Part shown: positions 1 to 13,668 of the stretch, one piece after another
Numbering within the stretch: the first letter of the stretch is position 1
Layout of the letters: each line of letters opens with the position of its first letter
Source: Diphasiastrum complanatum
Taxonomy: Eukaryota; Streptophyta; Lycopodiopsida; Lycopodiales; Lycopodiaceae
DNA length: 64,000 nt
NCBI GenBank assembly: GCA_029204225.1
Contig: CM055093.1
Span: forward strand, 25,826,885 to 25,890,884
Direction of reading: 5' to 3'
Made by a program: the position numbers and the translations under genes
Notes under the pieces: model-generated
What the model was told of the DNA's origin: nothing
The model's input: only the letters and a program-made list of their open reading frames with translations
Databases searched by the model: none

Positions 1-186
1 CTCGTATTCTTATTGAATATTTGTACTGTTGGCTATATTAATCTTTCATATGCTAGATTTTGTCTTATATGCTAAACAGTTGAAGCTTTTGCTGGATCAA
101 GCCCATCACAAAATTGTGCCATAATAGCCTATGGACACTGCATGAGCACAACATTTCGCTAACAAAAGTACATTCTCCTTCACCAA
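1..186 (+). repeat. T repeat module, copy 0
   Basis: This stretch is repeated nearly unchanged at about 32955-33146 and 38265-38455, in the same orientation. Here it runs directly into CACTA subterminal sequence at about 187. In the two other copies the same position is followed by the S module that begins CATTAGTCCT. It therefore looks like the unoccupied version of the site into which S inserted. No coding potential was seen. The left boundary lies outside the window. Confidence 0.8.
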
Positions 187-579
187 AACACACAAGAAAA
201 ATATGACATGTTTCTAGATAGGAAAAATTGTAAAATTTCCTTGCTCCACACGTTTTTCCCTAGTTTAAAAGTTGATTTGGACCCTTCCTAACTAGGAAAA
301 CATTTTTTCTAGTTAAAAAATGTATGTGCACAAATTTGATCTAGGAAAACACTGAAAGTCCTACATACATTTGCACTATCTCTAACTAGTAAAAAAGATT
401 TCCAAGTTTTAAAATGTATCTTGCATAGATTTCATCTAGGAAAACCCTTAGTTTTTTATAGATTTATTACAAGGAAAATATTTTCCTAAAAGAAAAATTT
501 TAGTGTCTTTTAATCTAGGAAAAAATTTAATTTCCTAGATACTTTCTGAATTATGGATTAAAAAATTTTCTATGTAGTG
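187..579 (-). mobile_element. CACTA transposon end with subterminal repeats
   Basis: The motif CTAGGAAAA and its complement TTTCCTAG recur many times between 200 and 540, which is the usual subterminal repeat pattern of CACTA (En/Spm) elements. The block ends at 575-579 with TAGTG, the reverse complement of CACTA, preceded by an A/T-rich terminal sequence. Related subterminal repeats occur at 50119-50650. The element body would lie to the left, so this is its right end. Confidence 0.7.
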
Positions 580-2199
580 TAAAGTTGTGCCTTTGTCACT
601 TGATATAGCTCAAAATGGATGCAATCCATAAATGGAGATAGATTTTTTACATGTATTACACGAGAAGTTGTTAATAACGTGATCAAATTCAAGGGAATGT
701 TGAGCTACTTTCCAACTTCAAATCATTCAAAGTTGATGCGTCACCCAAATTAACAGCTCAAATATAAATTATGCCCGAAAAGCGATTTGGTGCTTATCAT
801 TAAGCTTAATTCATGAAATGATCAAAATTGACCAATCTCAATGTTTAGGAGTTTCGGATTGTTAGAGCTCGATGCCTACACACAAAAAGCTCAATTTTGG
901 TTCTCGTCTATGGACATGGCTCATTGATTGATCAAATTTGTCTTATATCGACTTCAGTACATTTAAATTGCTCATGTTCGATCTCTTGTTCATAGAATTG
1001 ATCCCTACGGCACAAGATTTTCCAATTTTATGTCACTTGAGTTGACTCAATTTTGGCCCTCATCGCTCAAGAGTATTCTTCGAGCGATTAAATCAGACAA
1101 ATCCTAAGCTTAGGACAATTACATAGCTCTTATTTCATGGACATGACTCAAGATAGCTCAAATTTACACACATGTAATTTTGAACTTTATTAGTTGACAT
1201 GACTCATTGAGTGATCAATTTTTTTTTTTTATAAGTGTAGTACATTTAGACTGCTTGAACTTGATCCCTTGTTGATGAAGTTGTCCCCTATCACACGAGA
1301 TAGCTGAAATTCAATGTATATCACTCAAGATGGCTCGATTTTGAACATTATCACTCAATAATAAAATTAGAGGAATCTTGTGTCCAAGACTTTAAACTAG
1401 CACAAATTTTATGTCTACATGTCATAATAGCTTCAATCCAATGCCTATATTACAATTTAGGCTCTAATCACTCTATATGGCTCATCAGTGATCAAACTCA
1501 ATCTATCTCAATTTCAAAGCATTTAGATTGCTTGAGTCCTATCTCTCATTGATGTAATTGGTGCATATCACTTGAGATAGCTCATATTGTTGTCTATATC
1601 ACTAAAAATAGGCAAATTATCTCTTCAAATTACATTTGAAAATCTACTAATCAATACTCTAATTTAAACTATGACAATGAATGATGAGTTACTTGGGATC
1701 ACTGAATTTTGGTCCCTACTCCTCAAGAATGATGAAATCGGATTAATCTTGAGCTTAAGATAATGACATATATCAAATCTCATCCATATGATTCAAGATA
1801 GCTCAAATTTAATGTGTAGCATGTAACTTTGACTTTTTATAAGTTTACATGGCTTGTCGAGTGATTTCAAGTCTAATATGCTCAAATTTCCTTGAATTTA
1901 ATCCCTTATTGGCGAAGTTGACCCCTATTGCACAAGATAGCTAAAATTCAATGTATATCACCCAAGATAGCTCGATTTTGGACATAATCACCTGAAAATT
2001 TTCATTAACTGATGAAATTAGAGGAATCATGAGTCCAAGACATTTAGCTAGCACAAATTTGATGTGTACCACTCGAAATAGCTCGAGTTTGATGCCTATA
2101 CTACAATTAGGCTTTAATCACTTGGCATGGCTCATGAAGTGATCGAACTCAATCGATCTCAACTCTAGAGCATTCAGATTGCTTTAGGTCTATCCCTCA

Positions 2200-2880
2200 T
2201 CACTTGAGATGTGAAGTGACAAGACAAACGATGAGTGTGATGGGAGAGATGAAGTACGAGAAATAGACGATGATAAGTAGTTTTTTCGTGAATGCAAGAA
2301 ACTTGGGAAAGAGGAGGGTAACGAAGGGTTTGGAAAACTTGAATTATGTAACAAGGTGGTACATGAAAGAGGGGGGTAGAGGATGGATTCTCAAATGATG
2401 CAAATGAGACAAAGGGAGTGGAATATAAAAAAACAAGAGAACATAGGTCGTGAAAAGAGTAGGGGTAGTGGGAGAGGACTGAGAAAGGGTGTGAGATGGG
2501 GGGGCAAATAGCCCAAATTATGCAACATACATAGGTATGAGAGAGAGAGAGAGAGGGCCGCGTGGGGGGTTGGGGTGGGGGGCTGAGCATGTAAGATTCA
2601 TTTAAATGTGTGAAGGAGGTCATTGCAAACTAGCAAAATGGTGTCATAAGTAAGAGCAAATGTAGCATAGGGAGGAGTTAGATATGGGGTCCAAATGATA
2701 GAAGAAAAACTACGTGAAGAATAAATAACATGAAGGAAAATATTAGTTGCAAATTGAGTAAAAACACAAATGGGAGTGCAAATGAATGGTGCATAATGAG
2801 ATTAGAAGAGAAGGAGTTGAACTAGCCAATGTGATAAAGAAAAAATATGTGAGGGAGTAAATTTAGAGCTAGATAGCTCG
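2200..2880. repeat. Purine-rich block interrupting the tandem array
   Basis: The plus strand is strongly enriched in A and G with G-runs and a short (GA)n tract near 2537-2555. The flanking tandem-array phrases stop at about 2200 and resume near 2865. The long minus-strand ORF at 2174-2623 encodes only Ser/Pro/His-rich low-complexity sequence, which this base skew produces, so no gene is called. Confidence 0.5.
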
Positions 2881-5029
2881 TGATGATGGAATTAACCCAT
2901 ATTGCATGAGATAACTCAAAATTTTAATTCTCAATGTAGTTGACCTATATCACAATAGCAAGGCCTAATTTCAGGTCTATCAATAGAGATAGCTCAATTT
3001 TGGCTGTTATCACTTAAGATTGTTCATAGAGTGACAAAATCAAAGAATTAGAGGACATAAAAAATTCAATTTGATTAAATTTGATGCCAATCACTCAAGA
3101 TAGCTTAAATTGGACGCCTAATATGTGATTTTGGTCTTTATGGCTCCACATAATGCATAGAGTGACTAAAATTGATCAATCTCAAATTTAGGACATTTAG
3201 ATTGCTTGAGTTCGATCCCTTGCAAATGAGATTGGCCCCTATCACTATATATTGCTCAAAATGATGTGTTTGAATCAAGATAGCTCAATTTTGGCCACTA
3301 TCATTATATATTGCTCCTAAAGAGATCAAATTAGTAGAATCTCGAGCTTAAAAGTTTGTAAAGTTCAAATTTGATGCATGTTGCCCAAACTCAATGCCTA
3401 GCATGTGATTTTGGTCCCAATCACTTGGCATAGCTGATAGAGTGTTCAAACTTAATTAGTCTCAAATTTAAAATACTTAGGTTGCTTGAATTTCATCTGG
3501 ACTCATTGATGGAATTATTGGGCCCTACACTTGAAATAGCTCAAATTTCATGTTTATCACTAGAGATAGCTCAAACTTGATGTCTACATACGACTTGAGA
3601 TAGATCTACTTTGATGTGCATCACTTGAGATAGCTCAATTTTGGACAAATACTGAATTCTTAAACATGTGAAGGCATTTAGCTACCTCAAAGTTCATGCT
3701 TATGATTCAAGATAACTCAAATCAGATGCCTAAGATGTGATATTGGTAATTTTTCAATCTCTAGAAAAAAGAGTAATGATAAATCAAATTGGAGGCCCAA
3801 TATGTGTTTTTGGTTTTTCTGGATCCACATAATGCATCAAGTGATCAAACTTGATCAATCCCAAATTTGGAATATTTGGATTGCTCGAGTCCCCTTGCAA
3901 ATGATATTGGCCCTATCACTTGAGAGAAAAAGAAAACATGTGTTCGAATAACAATAGCTCAATCTTCACCATTATCATTAGATATTGCTCCCAAAGATAT
4001 CAAATTAGTGGAATCTCGAGCTTATGAATTTTTGAGACTGCTCTATTTTGATGTCTATCACTTGAGATAGCTCAATGAGATAAATATTGAATTCTTGAAC
4101 AATTAAAGGCATTTAGCTACCTCAATGGTCATGCTTATGATTCAGACTAACTCAAATTGGATGTCCAACATGATATTTTGGTCATTGTCCAATCTTTAGA
4201 AAAACCAATGATGATAAGTCAATTTGTAGGCCACCCAATATGTGAATTTCTAAGATAGCTCAAATTGGATGCCTCACATGTGATTTTGATCTTTATGGCT
4301 TCACGTAATCCATTGAGTGAGAAAAATTTGGTAAATCTCAAATTTGGGATATTTATATTGCTTGAGTTCGATCCCTTGTAGATGAGATTGGTCCCTATCA
4401 CTCAAGAATACCTAAAATTTGATGTATTTAATCAAAAAAGCTGAATTTTAGCCATGATCATGGGGTTTTAATCTTTATGGCTCCACAATGGATTCAATGA
4501 TCAAACTTGATCAATCCCAAACTTGGTATATTAAGATTGCTTTTGTTTGACCCCTTGGATAGATAACTAAAAAATAATGTGTTCAAATCAAGATAGCTCA
4601 ATTTTGGCCATTATCATTAGAGATTGCTCCTAGAGAAATCAAATTAGTGCAACCTTGAACTTAGATGTCCGAGAAAGTACAAATTTGATGCCTTTCACTC
4701 AAGATAGTGAAACTCAATGGTTGCTTGATTTTCATCTAGGCTCATTGATGGAATTGGGCCCTACACTCAAAATGGCTCAACTTTCATATTTGTCACTCGA
4801 GATAGCTCAAACTTGATGTCTACGACTTGAGATAGATTTGTTTTCATGCCAGTCTATCACTTGAGATAGCTCAATTCTAGATAAATACGGAATTCTTGAA
4901 CATTGAAAGGCATTTAGGTATCCGAAAAGTTCTAGCTTATTATTTAAAATAGCTCAAATTAGATGCCTAAGATGCAATCTTGGTAATTATGGCTCAATAA
5001 GTCAAACTGGAGGCCCAGTACATGATTTT

Positions 5030-5329
<300 letters not shown>

Positions 5330-6150
5330 CTTTCACTCTCCAATTTCCAATCTCTCTTTCTCTCTCACACACTCTTTCATACCTCCTTTTCATTTTTCAC
5401 ACATTTTTCTCTTTTATTAAATAGACCCTTATCATTTCAAACACCTCAAATTCAATCTCTTCCAAATTGATTTCGGATTGTACCACTGAGGATTCTCTCA
5501 TTGAGATCAAATTTAAAGAATCCCTAGTTTTGAAACTTTAGGTGACTCAAACTTGAAGCATGTCCATAATTAGCAAAGAATATAGTCCAATACATCGATA
5601 GAATATTGTTGATGACAAACAAACAACTTAGAGAACAGACTTTGCCATTGTTTGCCAAGTTATGTCTATCACTCGAGATAGCTTGAATTTGATGTCTGGC
5701 ATATAATTTTATTTCTTATCATTTGAAATTGTTCATTGTGTGATCAAGATCAGCCAATCTAAAATGTAGGATATTCAAATTGATATAGTTCTCTCTCTTT
5801 GCTGAAATAGACCCCTACCACTTGAGGTACTTATATTTGATCACTTGCACTCGAGATAGCTTGTTTTTGGACTATATCACTCAAAACTCTCTCTCATTGA
5901 GTGATCAAAATCAAGGAATTTGTAGTTTTGGAAATGTAAATGCCTCAAACATGAAGCATATAAATCAACATGGCTTGATTTTGGCACAAAATATGCAATT
6001 TTTACCACCCAAAGTTGCTCAGATTTGATTCATATCACTCTTGATAGCTCAAGTTTGCTCCTTATCTCTCAATTCAAACAGCTTAGATTTGATGCATAAA
6101 ATGTATCTTTGGTCTTTGGTACAAGACAAAACTAATTTAGTCATTGCATT

Positions 6151-6463
6151 CGGCAAATCTTGAGTTTAGGGGGACATTTGGATTGATCTAAGTCAATCCT
6201 ACTCCAATTTTCATGAGTTTGAAGGAATTGAAGAGGCTGGCCATGTAATGATGCACACAGGCATAGATATCACAAGATTATAGTTGACCTTGTTACAAAC
6301 GATGAATAGGGATCATTGATCTATAGCTCTGAGATCATACATAATTTGTTGATTTTTTGTGGCAAACTTCAGATATTATGTTGTATACGTTGAACAAACG
6401 AGGCTAAAAAGACATCAAGGTTAGTAATGTTTTTTATATTGTCTTTTCCTCATGTAGCTTGAG
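6151..6463. other. Unannotated stretch
   Basis: Unique-looking A/T-rich sequence after the tandem array fades. No ORF, repeat or RNA gene was recognised. Confidence 0.4.
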
Positions 6464-6497
6464 TTGATTACATCCTTCGTCCTATTGTGTAATGCAG

Positions 6498-6599
6498 CAA
6501 CTGATCTTATAATTCAGGAGTCTGCCATCGATATTTCTCTTTTCAAATCTCTGACATTGCCTGGAGGCAGAAGATTACTCTCACTGCTCATCGGTATTG
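6498..6599 (+). other. Possible single exon of unknown product
   Basis: A 102-base open segment is bounded on the left by an acceptor-like TGTAATGCAG and on the right by a donor-like GTGAGC. It encodes about 34 residues including LIIQESAIDISLF and LPGGRRLL. The surrounding ORF (6464-6742) continues past the donor without a stop. I do not recognise the protein and see no neighbouring exon, so this may be a relic or chance. Confidence 0.15.
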
Positions 6600-7244
6600 G
6601 TGAGCACACATCTTCCTTTAATCCATTGGTACAACATTTTCCAAGTAGTGAGATGCTTTGTTTTTTATATTTTGGGATTATTTACTGGCTTATCCAAAGA
6701 ATGGAACACAATGAAACAACCACATTCAAGGATGCAGATTAGTTATAGAGATACTAAGCTGCAAAACTACCACTAGACCTTTTAAAGCTCATCTACTATA
6801 GAAATGTAGCTAATTAGACTGTTGTCTTGTATAGGAGTAAGGGAGAAAAGCTTCGCAAATGTATATTATCACGGTGAGGGTTTACGGACGTTTCCCCCTT
6901 CCAAGGCTCTTATTGAAGGTTAGAGCAATCTTTCAAAACTGGCTATAAGATGGATTTCTATTATAGCTAAGCAAAATAGCAAATTTGAAATCTTCTATCA
7001 ACGGTTAGACTGGAGGGTTGTGGGAGAAGAATCTAGTATGAGGTTGTTGTTGTTTACAAACACCTTGAAATTAAGCTGATTCTAATGAAATGATCACTTC
7101 ATTCACAATGAAATTTGTTTAGTTTAATTCCATTCCGAATCAATCCAATCTTTTTGTTTCTTGAGGTAATTCAAACCCATATTCAAGATATCTACCGATG
7201 TCCCCATTTTTAGTTAGATTTTGAGGGTAAGCATGTTAGGTTCT
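6600..7244. other. Unannotated stretch
   Basis: A/T-rich sequence without a convincing ORF, repeat or RNA gene. Confidence 0.4.
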
Positions 7245-7495
7245 ACACATAGTATCCACGGTTCTCTGAACCGTACCCTAAAACCGTACCATTAACCATG
7301 GTACGGTTCATCATAATTAATTTATTTATTTATTGATTAATGTTTTGGCCTCATTTGATTAAAAATGGACCATAAAAACAAAATTAATTATCTATTAAAC
7401 GGTTCACTAGAACCGTGGCCAAATTTTTTTGAAAACCATATGGTCCACATAACCGTGGTGAACCGTCCACAGTTCATTAATTCTATGGTTCTACC
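7245..7495. mobile_element. Possible small MITE with repeated ACCGT hairpins
   Basis: The motif AACCGT or its complement ACGGTT recurs at least eight times in 250 bp. Positions 7282-7292 and 7298-7308 form a perfect 11-bp inverted repeat with a 5-base loop. The clustering of short inverted motifs around an A/T-rich centre resembles the subterminal regions of hAT-like MITEs. No clear terminal inverted repeat or target duplication was identified, so the class is uncertain. Confidence 0.35.
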
Positions 7496-7634
7496 GGAAG
7501 TCACTACTTGTAGCAGTTAGAAGATGAAATTGAAATCATAACAGCTGGAAAAATAAAAAAACTCTATTCCAAGGTACGACTTTTTAGCATTACGATGATG
7601 TAAATGTAAAAGGGTAAATCAAGAGAGAGCCATA

Positions 7635-7745
7635 GATGTGGAGCTGGAGCTACAAATGGAAATTATGTTGCAGCTAGTGATGGAGATGGAGATGGAGTTT
7701 ATGCTGGATCTAGAGATGGAGTATATGCGGCTGGAGCTAGAGAAA
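7635..7745 (+). repeat. Imperfect GGAGNT hexamer repeat
   Basis: Repeats of GGAGCT, GGAGAT and GGATCT, including three consecutive TGGAGA units near 7682-7697, form a short imperfect minisatellite. No coding frame is supported. Confidence 0.5.
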
Positions 7746-7749
7746 ATTG

Positions 7750-8856
7750 CGTTTATGTTTTTTATGTTTCTTCTTGTATGTGTTTATGTTCAGAGCGCCC
7801 ATCACCCATAGGTTGGGAGCTCTTTCACCCTCATATGTTTACAACATCAAATAAACCATAGGCATGTGTGTGCAATGGTCTCTCCCATCTACAAACCTCT
7901 GTAAATGATGTTAAGTCTTATTGATGTTTATGTTTTCTATTTGTTCGTGCATGTGTTCATTGCAAAGTGCGGGCAATGCTTGACAAATGGAGTCATTGAC
8001 AATGCAATACTTCCAATGGTATCGGGTGGTAATCATTTGATAGCATGGGTACATTCACTAGGTATGCATGTGTATGTTCCATGACCATTTGCCTCTACTC
8101 AAGTTAACACCTTTGAGAATAAACATCTCCAGACGTAAGTTTCTCTAACACTCTTCCTTAAAGTTCATAATTTGGTAGGCTAGGTGCATACAATAGACAT
8201 GCATGTGTATAGTCCATGATCATGGTCCCCTAAAGTGACGATTGCATCTATTTCAGATCCCACTACTATTCTGCTATGACTATAATCTGCCAATCTATGA
8301 CCTATAGAGACGTATAGATCTTAAATTTGCCACTTTTGTAGTTCTATCTAAGTATAGCGCTCCTTAGACTTGAGTTAATTTTTTAAATGTTTCATTGTGT
8401 TAAACGTTTTAAACAATAGACGCCGGATTACTCGTATCAGACACATTTTTTTACAAGAGTATCGTTGATTAGAAATCGAGCTCAAGTCGGAATGTCCTTT
8501 TGGAAAAAATTGAAACTTACTTGGACAGGAAACTGAAACTTACATGGCTCAATTATCCTCCTTTGTTGTCCCATTATCATATTTTGAATTCTATACAACA
8601 TGTACATCGAGATAAAGCATACATGAGTATGCTTCATGACAAATTGCTCCTAGAATCATGGACTTGGAATTTGGTGACTACACCATTGCTCCCACACTTT
8701 CAATCCAAGTTCTAAATCCACCGGTTTGACCACTTGGCAGTAACCAAGTTTGCACATTTAAGAAAACATCTCCAAGTGTTAGTTTCTTGAATACTCTTCC
8801 TTGAAGTTCATTCTCGTAGTGCAAGTATTGTTTTTGAATAGAATGTAGTAACGACT
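7750..8856. other. Non-coding stretch with a diverged duplication
   Basis: A segment around 8125-8180 (CATCTCCAGACGTAAGTTTC and the following bases ending in a CTTCCTTAAAGTTCAT phrase) is repeated in diverged form at about 8764-8815. The duplicated piece is about 640 bp upstream of its partner. The interval lies just 5' of the CACTA transposase and may be part of that element. No gene was recognised. Confidence 0.35.
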
Positions 8857-11800
8857 ATGGAGTTTGTATTAGATGTCCTAAAGTACATATGCATCCGCTA
8901 TTTTTGTAGATGTCAAGTGAATCAAGACCTGGCCTTCGAAGATGCACATGCAACTACAAGTGCAAACACACACCGCTTGGTGTTGAATACGTATCCGATC
9001 GTGTGTACTATCTTCATTGCCATCAAGATGCACTTGGAAAAGTCCACCCTAGTGTAAGGCATGAAATCGGAGAGGCATCAGAGATGTTGCAAACACCTCA
9101 ACCAAGACATTCAACTACAAATGCCCAATGGCAAACAAGAAAAGTGACATGCAATTGCAAGTCTTATTGCACAGGTGAAAGATTGGTTCATCCAGCTACT
9201 TTCACCAGACACAAATTGTTCCAAACAAGGTATGACAATATTATTACCAAATGGGGATTTCAATAGAATCCAATGTCAATACAGAGACCTTCATGAGTCA
9301 AGATGATAACAACACTGTGTATGACGAAGTACTCCATGGGGACACAACTAATGAGGATGTCTCACATGAGACTCCTCAATGCTATAGGGAACAACCAGAA
9401 GACCTATCTCTAGAGGACAAAATATTAGAAAGATGTATTGAGATGTAGGCATTGTGGGATAAAGATCAAACACCCATACAATTTCAAGATGAAATGTTAC
9501 TTCTTTTTGGGGACATGGTTGGGTCAAAGGATGCCACAAATGCAAATGTAAAAACAAAACCAAATCTTGCCAAACTTTTGGTCCAACTCCCAACCACGTG
9601 GAATGGGGATCCGAATGGAGTTAAAGATTCCAATATCTTGGAAACAATTAATAAACACATATGTTGGGTTAGGAATGCATGATGTGCAACGCTTTCGAAT
9701 GTGTACTGGTGTAGGAAATAGTCCACATAGTCCTGAAGTCTTCAACCCAGCAAAGAAGATAATTATGCCGGTGATGTATTGTATTGTCTCTGCCAAGAAG
9801 ACTCTTTTCAAAATAGGACTTTGAAATGTGATTTTCCATCTTGTTGTGAGAAATGCATGGAATGAAAATGCCTAGAAAATACATGATTTCATTTGAGTAT
9901 GCTCCAATTTCCACCCAACTGCATTTCCTTTCAAAAAGTAGAATGATTTGCCATGTCAATCCAATGCAAGAGGAAATTATGCAAGGTACTTTTAAAAATT
10001 ATTGTTGAGATAGAAAATTTAATTACACTTTATAGCGAAGATTAGTGTACTAATATTATTTACTTTGATGTAACAGGGGGATCCAATAAACTTTGCTCTC
10101 CTTTTGCACACAGATGGATTTCAAGCCTCACGAACCACTCAAAAAGATTGTTATGTTGTGGAAGTCAAGATACTTAATGCTGGAAAGCTTTGCGCACAAG
10201 ACATTTTACTAGTTTTATTCATACCTCTTAGTTGCAAGAAGCTTATTCAAATTGTGGATGATGCATTTGCAGCATTCTTGCAACCTTTGATAGTTGAACT
10301 AGAACATCTTTTTGTTGAGGGAGTTGATTTGTATTACAACTATCCCCCCTCTCAAATTATGTCTCAATTAGACACTATATTTGAAAAATGTCATCTTCAT
10401 ACAATATTAATGATGGTGACAGGAGACCATCTGGCCCAATGTAAAATCAGGCTTTTTAAGAGTGGTGGCCAATTCTTATGCTGCAGAGACAAAGCTAGAT
10501 CCACACTCGATGCAAGGATAGATGGCTATCCTGGTCGCTATGTCTTCGATGGAAATAGATATCAAGCAAGATATCCCACAACCAAACGATCAACATGCGA
10601 GATGGTTGATGCATTGTCGAAGCACAATGAAACACACATCCAATACGAAAGGGAGGAAATACTAAGAGGTGTAGGTTTTTCTGGAGAGTCTAACCTTTGG
10701 CGACTACATGACTTGTATAGCTTTAATCTTGCAATAGATCTGGTGTACAATGCTATGCACATATTGTCTTTGAACTTATTTTGCAAGTATATATCCGGTC
10801 TTATGAAGGAGTGCACCCATGAAGCCACCAAAGTAATCGATGCTATTGTCACAACAGTGTTTAAAAAGACACCAAATTTGATATGGTATGGACGTTGGCC
10901 TCATCTTCCTAGCAAGTACCATTCAATCCTCAAACCAGAAGAAAATCAAAAATTCATTCAATGGTGCCTACCAAACATATTAGGAAATGTGGTCGGTATA
11001 TCGAAATGCTCAACTGAGCTAGGTCTATTACTTATAGACATCGCGCACATTTTTTACAACTATAGTAGAGACACTGGATGGTGAAAGGAGGGTCTCACTA
11101 TGGCACGATCTTTGCTCCTTGCTTGGAGAGTTCGACGTGAGGAGTACCTTGGTCCAAACTTGTCTCCATTGGAACGTTGCAGGTTGGAATCATTATAAGA
11201 CATCATGATTTCCATGTAGTTTGTCTATTGCTCTTGCATTGCCAATTTATCTCGTACTTGTGTATGCAAGAAATGGCAAAATATTGGATGATATATATCG
11301 ACAAGAAAATCATGATGTGTATTGGTGCTATGACTTTGAATGCAAGGTTTCGACCTATGTCAATACTTTTGCAAATAATAATGAGATTTCTTACTCTCAA
11401 TTTTTTGAAGAGAAAAGTATTTATATCAACTTTTGAGAGTATTCGAATGGATAAGGATGGGCTTTCCCCCCCTCAGAGGATGCTTGGTCATTTTCATGAA
11501 TTCTTAGTTCTTCCTGATGGATATGCACTACAAACGACTCATTTGTTGGACTGTTTCTCGTTTCACAAACGTGGAATATTTGAAGTTTCATTTGTTTCGA
11601 AGGCAAAGGAAATATGGAAAACATATCTAGCACATAAATGTGGATATCCATGCGAGGATGTTATGCTCACAAAGGGGATAGTCATAACAAAAAAAAGAAA
11701 GCAGTGTCGTGCGCCCACGGAAGAGGAGACACAATATGCGAAATTTTTTGACAAATTGAAAGAGGGCGTGGATACTTTGGGCAAATAACGATTTACAACA

Positions 11801-12010
11801 AAGTGTTCTTTGGTGGCGAGACATATGCAATAGGAGACCCTGTAGTTGTTAGGGCAGATGACACCAATGGGGAAAATAATGTAGGTCACTAGAAAGCACA
11901 ACTCGCATCATTTTTCGCTATGCAAAACAATGGTGAATTCATGATACTTTTTGGTGCAAAATACTTTCGCCAATGTATTGTTTTATATGGAACGAGTATA
12001 TAAGCAAGTA
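8857..12010 (+). pseudogene. CACTA (En/Spm) transposase, TNP2 type, decayed
   Basis: This is a transposase of the TNP2 family, which acts on CACTA element ends. In order: a Cys/His-rich N-terminal exon (8910-9230, with RLVHPATFTRHK), an acidic segment (9251-9680), a Cys-rich segment near 9775-9985, an intron 9986-10076 (GT...AG), and a TNP2 core in one open frame from 10077 to 11084. The core has LLHTDGFQAS, FLQPLIVELEHLF and the TGDHLAQ stretch followed by the CCRDKA end. The C-terminal continuation GLTMARSLLLAWRVRREEY follows an in-frame TGA at 11082. A frame shift lies near 11174, and segment 11400-11788 carries the conserved HEFLVLPDGY...CFSFHKRG part. In-frame stops (9446, 11082) and shifts show that it is dead or needs extra splicing. 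The final part, 11791-12000, is annotated separately. Confidence 0.75.
11791..12000 (+). other. Possible BAH-like segment at the transposase C-terminus
   Basis: The translation contains VFFGGETYAIGDPVVVRADD followed by a second block, FFAMQNNGEFMILFGAKYF, after one stop codon at about 11890. The pattern of a Tyr, then a GDxVxVRADD strand, then a later hydrophobic strand, resembles the start of bromo-adjacent homology domains, which bind nucleosomes or chromatin proteins. It follows the conserved transposase segment closely. The match is short and judged by eye, so the domain call is inference. Confidence 0.35.
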
Positions 12011-12096
12011 AGCATTTGATAATTCTACATATGCAATATTGGTTTACTTCATGAAAGTAATGTTTTCAATTTATGGTTGTATGTAAAGTTTAAGTA

Positions 12097-13330
12097 ATGA
12101 AGGAGAATGGCTCTCATTTGAACATCGTGCAACATTTAGAAGTTGAGCTAGAGCCGGAGCTGCTCTTTGGAGAAGCATATAAACAATCTTTTGACAAGAT
12201 CCCTCATGACAAGGTAAGTTTTTTCTGGTTTTGCATCACTACTTCATTTTTTATTAGAGAAAAAACTTAGATGCAAGCAAGTGTATCAAATGTGTGTTTC
12301 TTTGAGTTTATATAATGAAAGTATAAATATTTTGCACTTTATAATACTACTTTCAAACAAAGTTGAATCTAGTCTTACATGTGTGAGAATATTCCAAGGG
12401 TTTATCTTGAAAAACCATACACCGCAATCCATTGAATACTGTAGACAAGTAGATATCTGAGTTACAAATAAATTAATCCATTTTAAAAAGTTTGTCCAAA
12501 ATGTTGTGATTTTTTTTTGGAACAAGTGTTTTGATTAATTATGTCATTTCTGTAAGTGATTGCATGAAGTCGAACATGTCAGCTTTTTAGGTATATTAAT
12601 ATTATTACATTTATGTTTTTTGATGCTAGAAATGAATATTGATGATGTGGAAAGATTTCCTAGCCATATGATATTCATGGAACTATTGAATGACGACTCT
12701 TCCAATGATGAAATTGTTTCCACACACGTTGAATTGTCCACCCAGGTTCAATTTCAAAATTACACTTTCTAATTAATTTAAAAATAAATTTGATTGATAT
12801 ATTATCGTTATAAAATTTTGACTTTGTTTTATATAGGAAAAAGAGAAAGAGAAACCTCAAATGTGTACTCATGAAGATGTGCGTTATGAAAGAAGTATGC
12901 GAGCTCGAAAGGTATGCATGATCAACTTTTATCTAAGAAGCACTTTTGGTACACGTTATGTACATACCTTGATAGTGTGTTTTTTTTTTCAGATGAGCTC
13001 AAAAATGATGACGATGTTGAGAGAAAAAAGATTTTGCGAGATTACCAAAAGATCACATAAAGTGCAAAAAGTCAAGGTAACAAGAACTCTTGTTTGAATA
13101 ATCTTGATATTATGATTTGAATGTATTGTTTTCAAAATATTGTGCATCAAATTTATTTTGTAGAACTTGTGTAAGTGGGCTTTGGATGAAATATTACTTC
13201 ATGGTTTGAATTTTATTCTAAGTGTGTAATTTGTAGGTGAATCACAACATGATTCACAGTGTGAAAAACCAGAATTTTGATCTTGCCAAAACTTTGTACG
13301 GTTCCAAAAAGGTCAAGAATATTTTTAAGT
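12097..13330 (+). pseudogene. Downstream exons of the CACTA gene region
   Basis: Several short open segments are bounded by good splice signals. They include 12097-12213, ending at a perfect AAG|GTAAGT donor. A segment near 12630-12743 is rich in Asp/Asn. Segment 12838-12911 is followed by GTATGC, and segment 12993-13076 is preceded by a T-tract and CAG and followed by GTAACA. A last one lies near 13237-13310, after GTAG. The peptides are charged (Lys/Glu/Ser-rich) and unrecognised. They may be the C-terminal exons of the transposase or a second CACTA product comparable to TNPA. No stop-free joined product was verified. Confidence 0.4.
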
Positions 13331-13668
13331 TCTAGGTGCATCTTCAAATTTATTTCTTCTACGTGTTTATAGAATGTAATTTACATGCTTTATTTCAAAA
13401 ACGATTTTGTCATTCATCAAAGTCATGACATGTGATTTACTATAATGTTTGGATTATTAAACATGTGTCATGCTTGCAATTTTTTAAGAATTTCAGATTA
13501 AAGTCTTGTAGAGTACGTATATTTATCAAATAGATCGTCTTGTATGTGTGTTTCAACTTGATTTTAGATTATGTCATTTATTTTTTGATAACAGGCCCTC
13601 CGTGAGCTTGATTATGGCTCTAAAAATTAGAATTCAAGTAATCAGCCAATGGTATGAAATATTAGAAT
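13331..13668. other. Unannotated stretch before the Ty3 insertion
   Basis: A/T-rich sequence, perhaps intron or 3' flank of the CACTA gene. Nothing recognisable was seen. Confidence 0.35.

Noticed and set aside
2174-2623. A 149-codon minus-strand ORF
   Set aside because: Low-complexity product of a purine-rich strand, with no domain and a repeat context.
10562-10852. Minus-strand ORF of 96 codons
   Set aside because: It is a shadow of the TNP2 core encoded on the plus strand.
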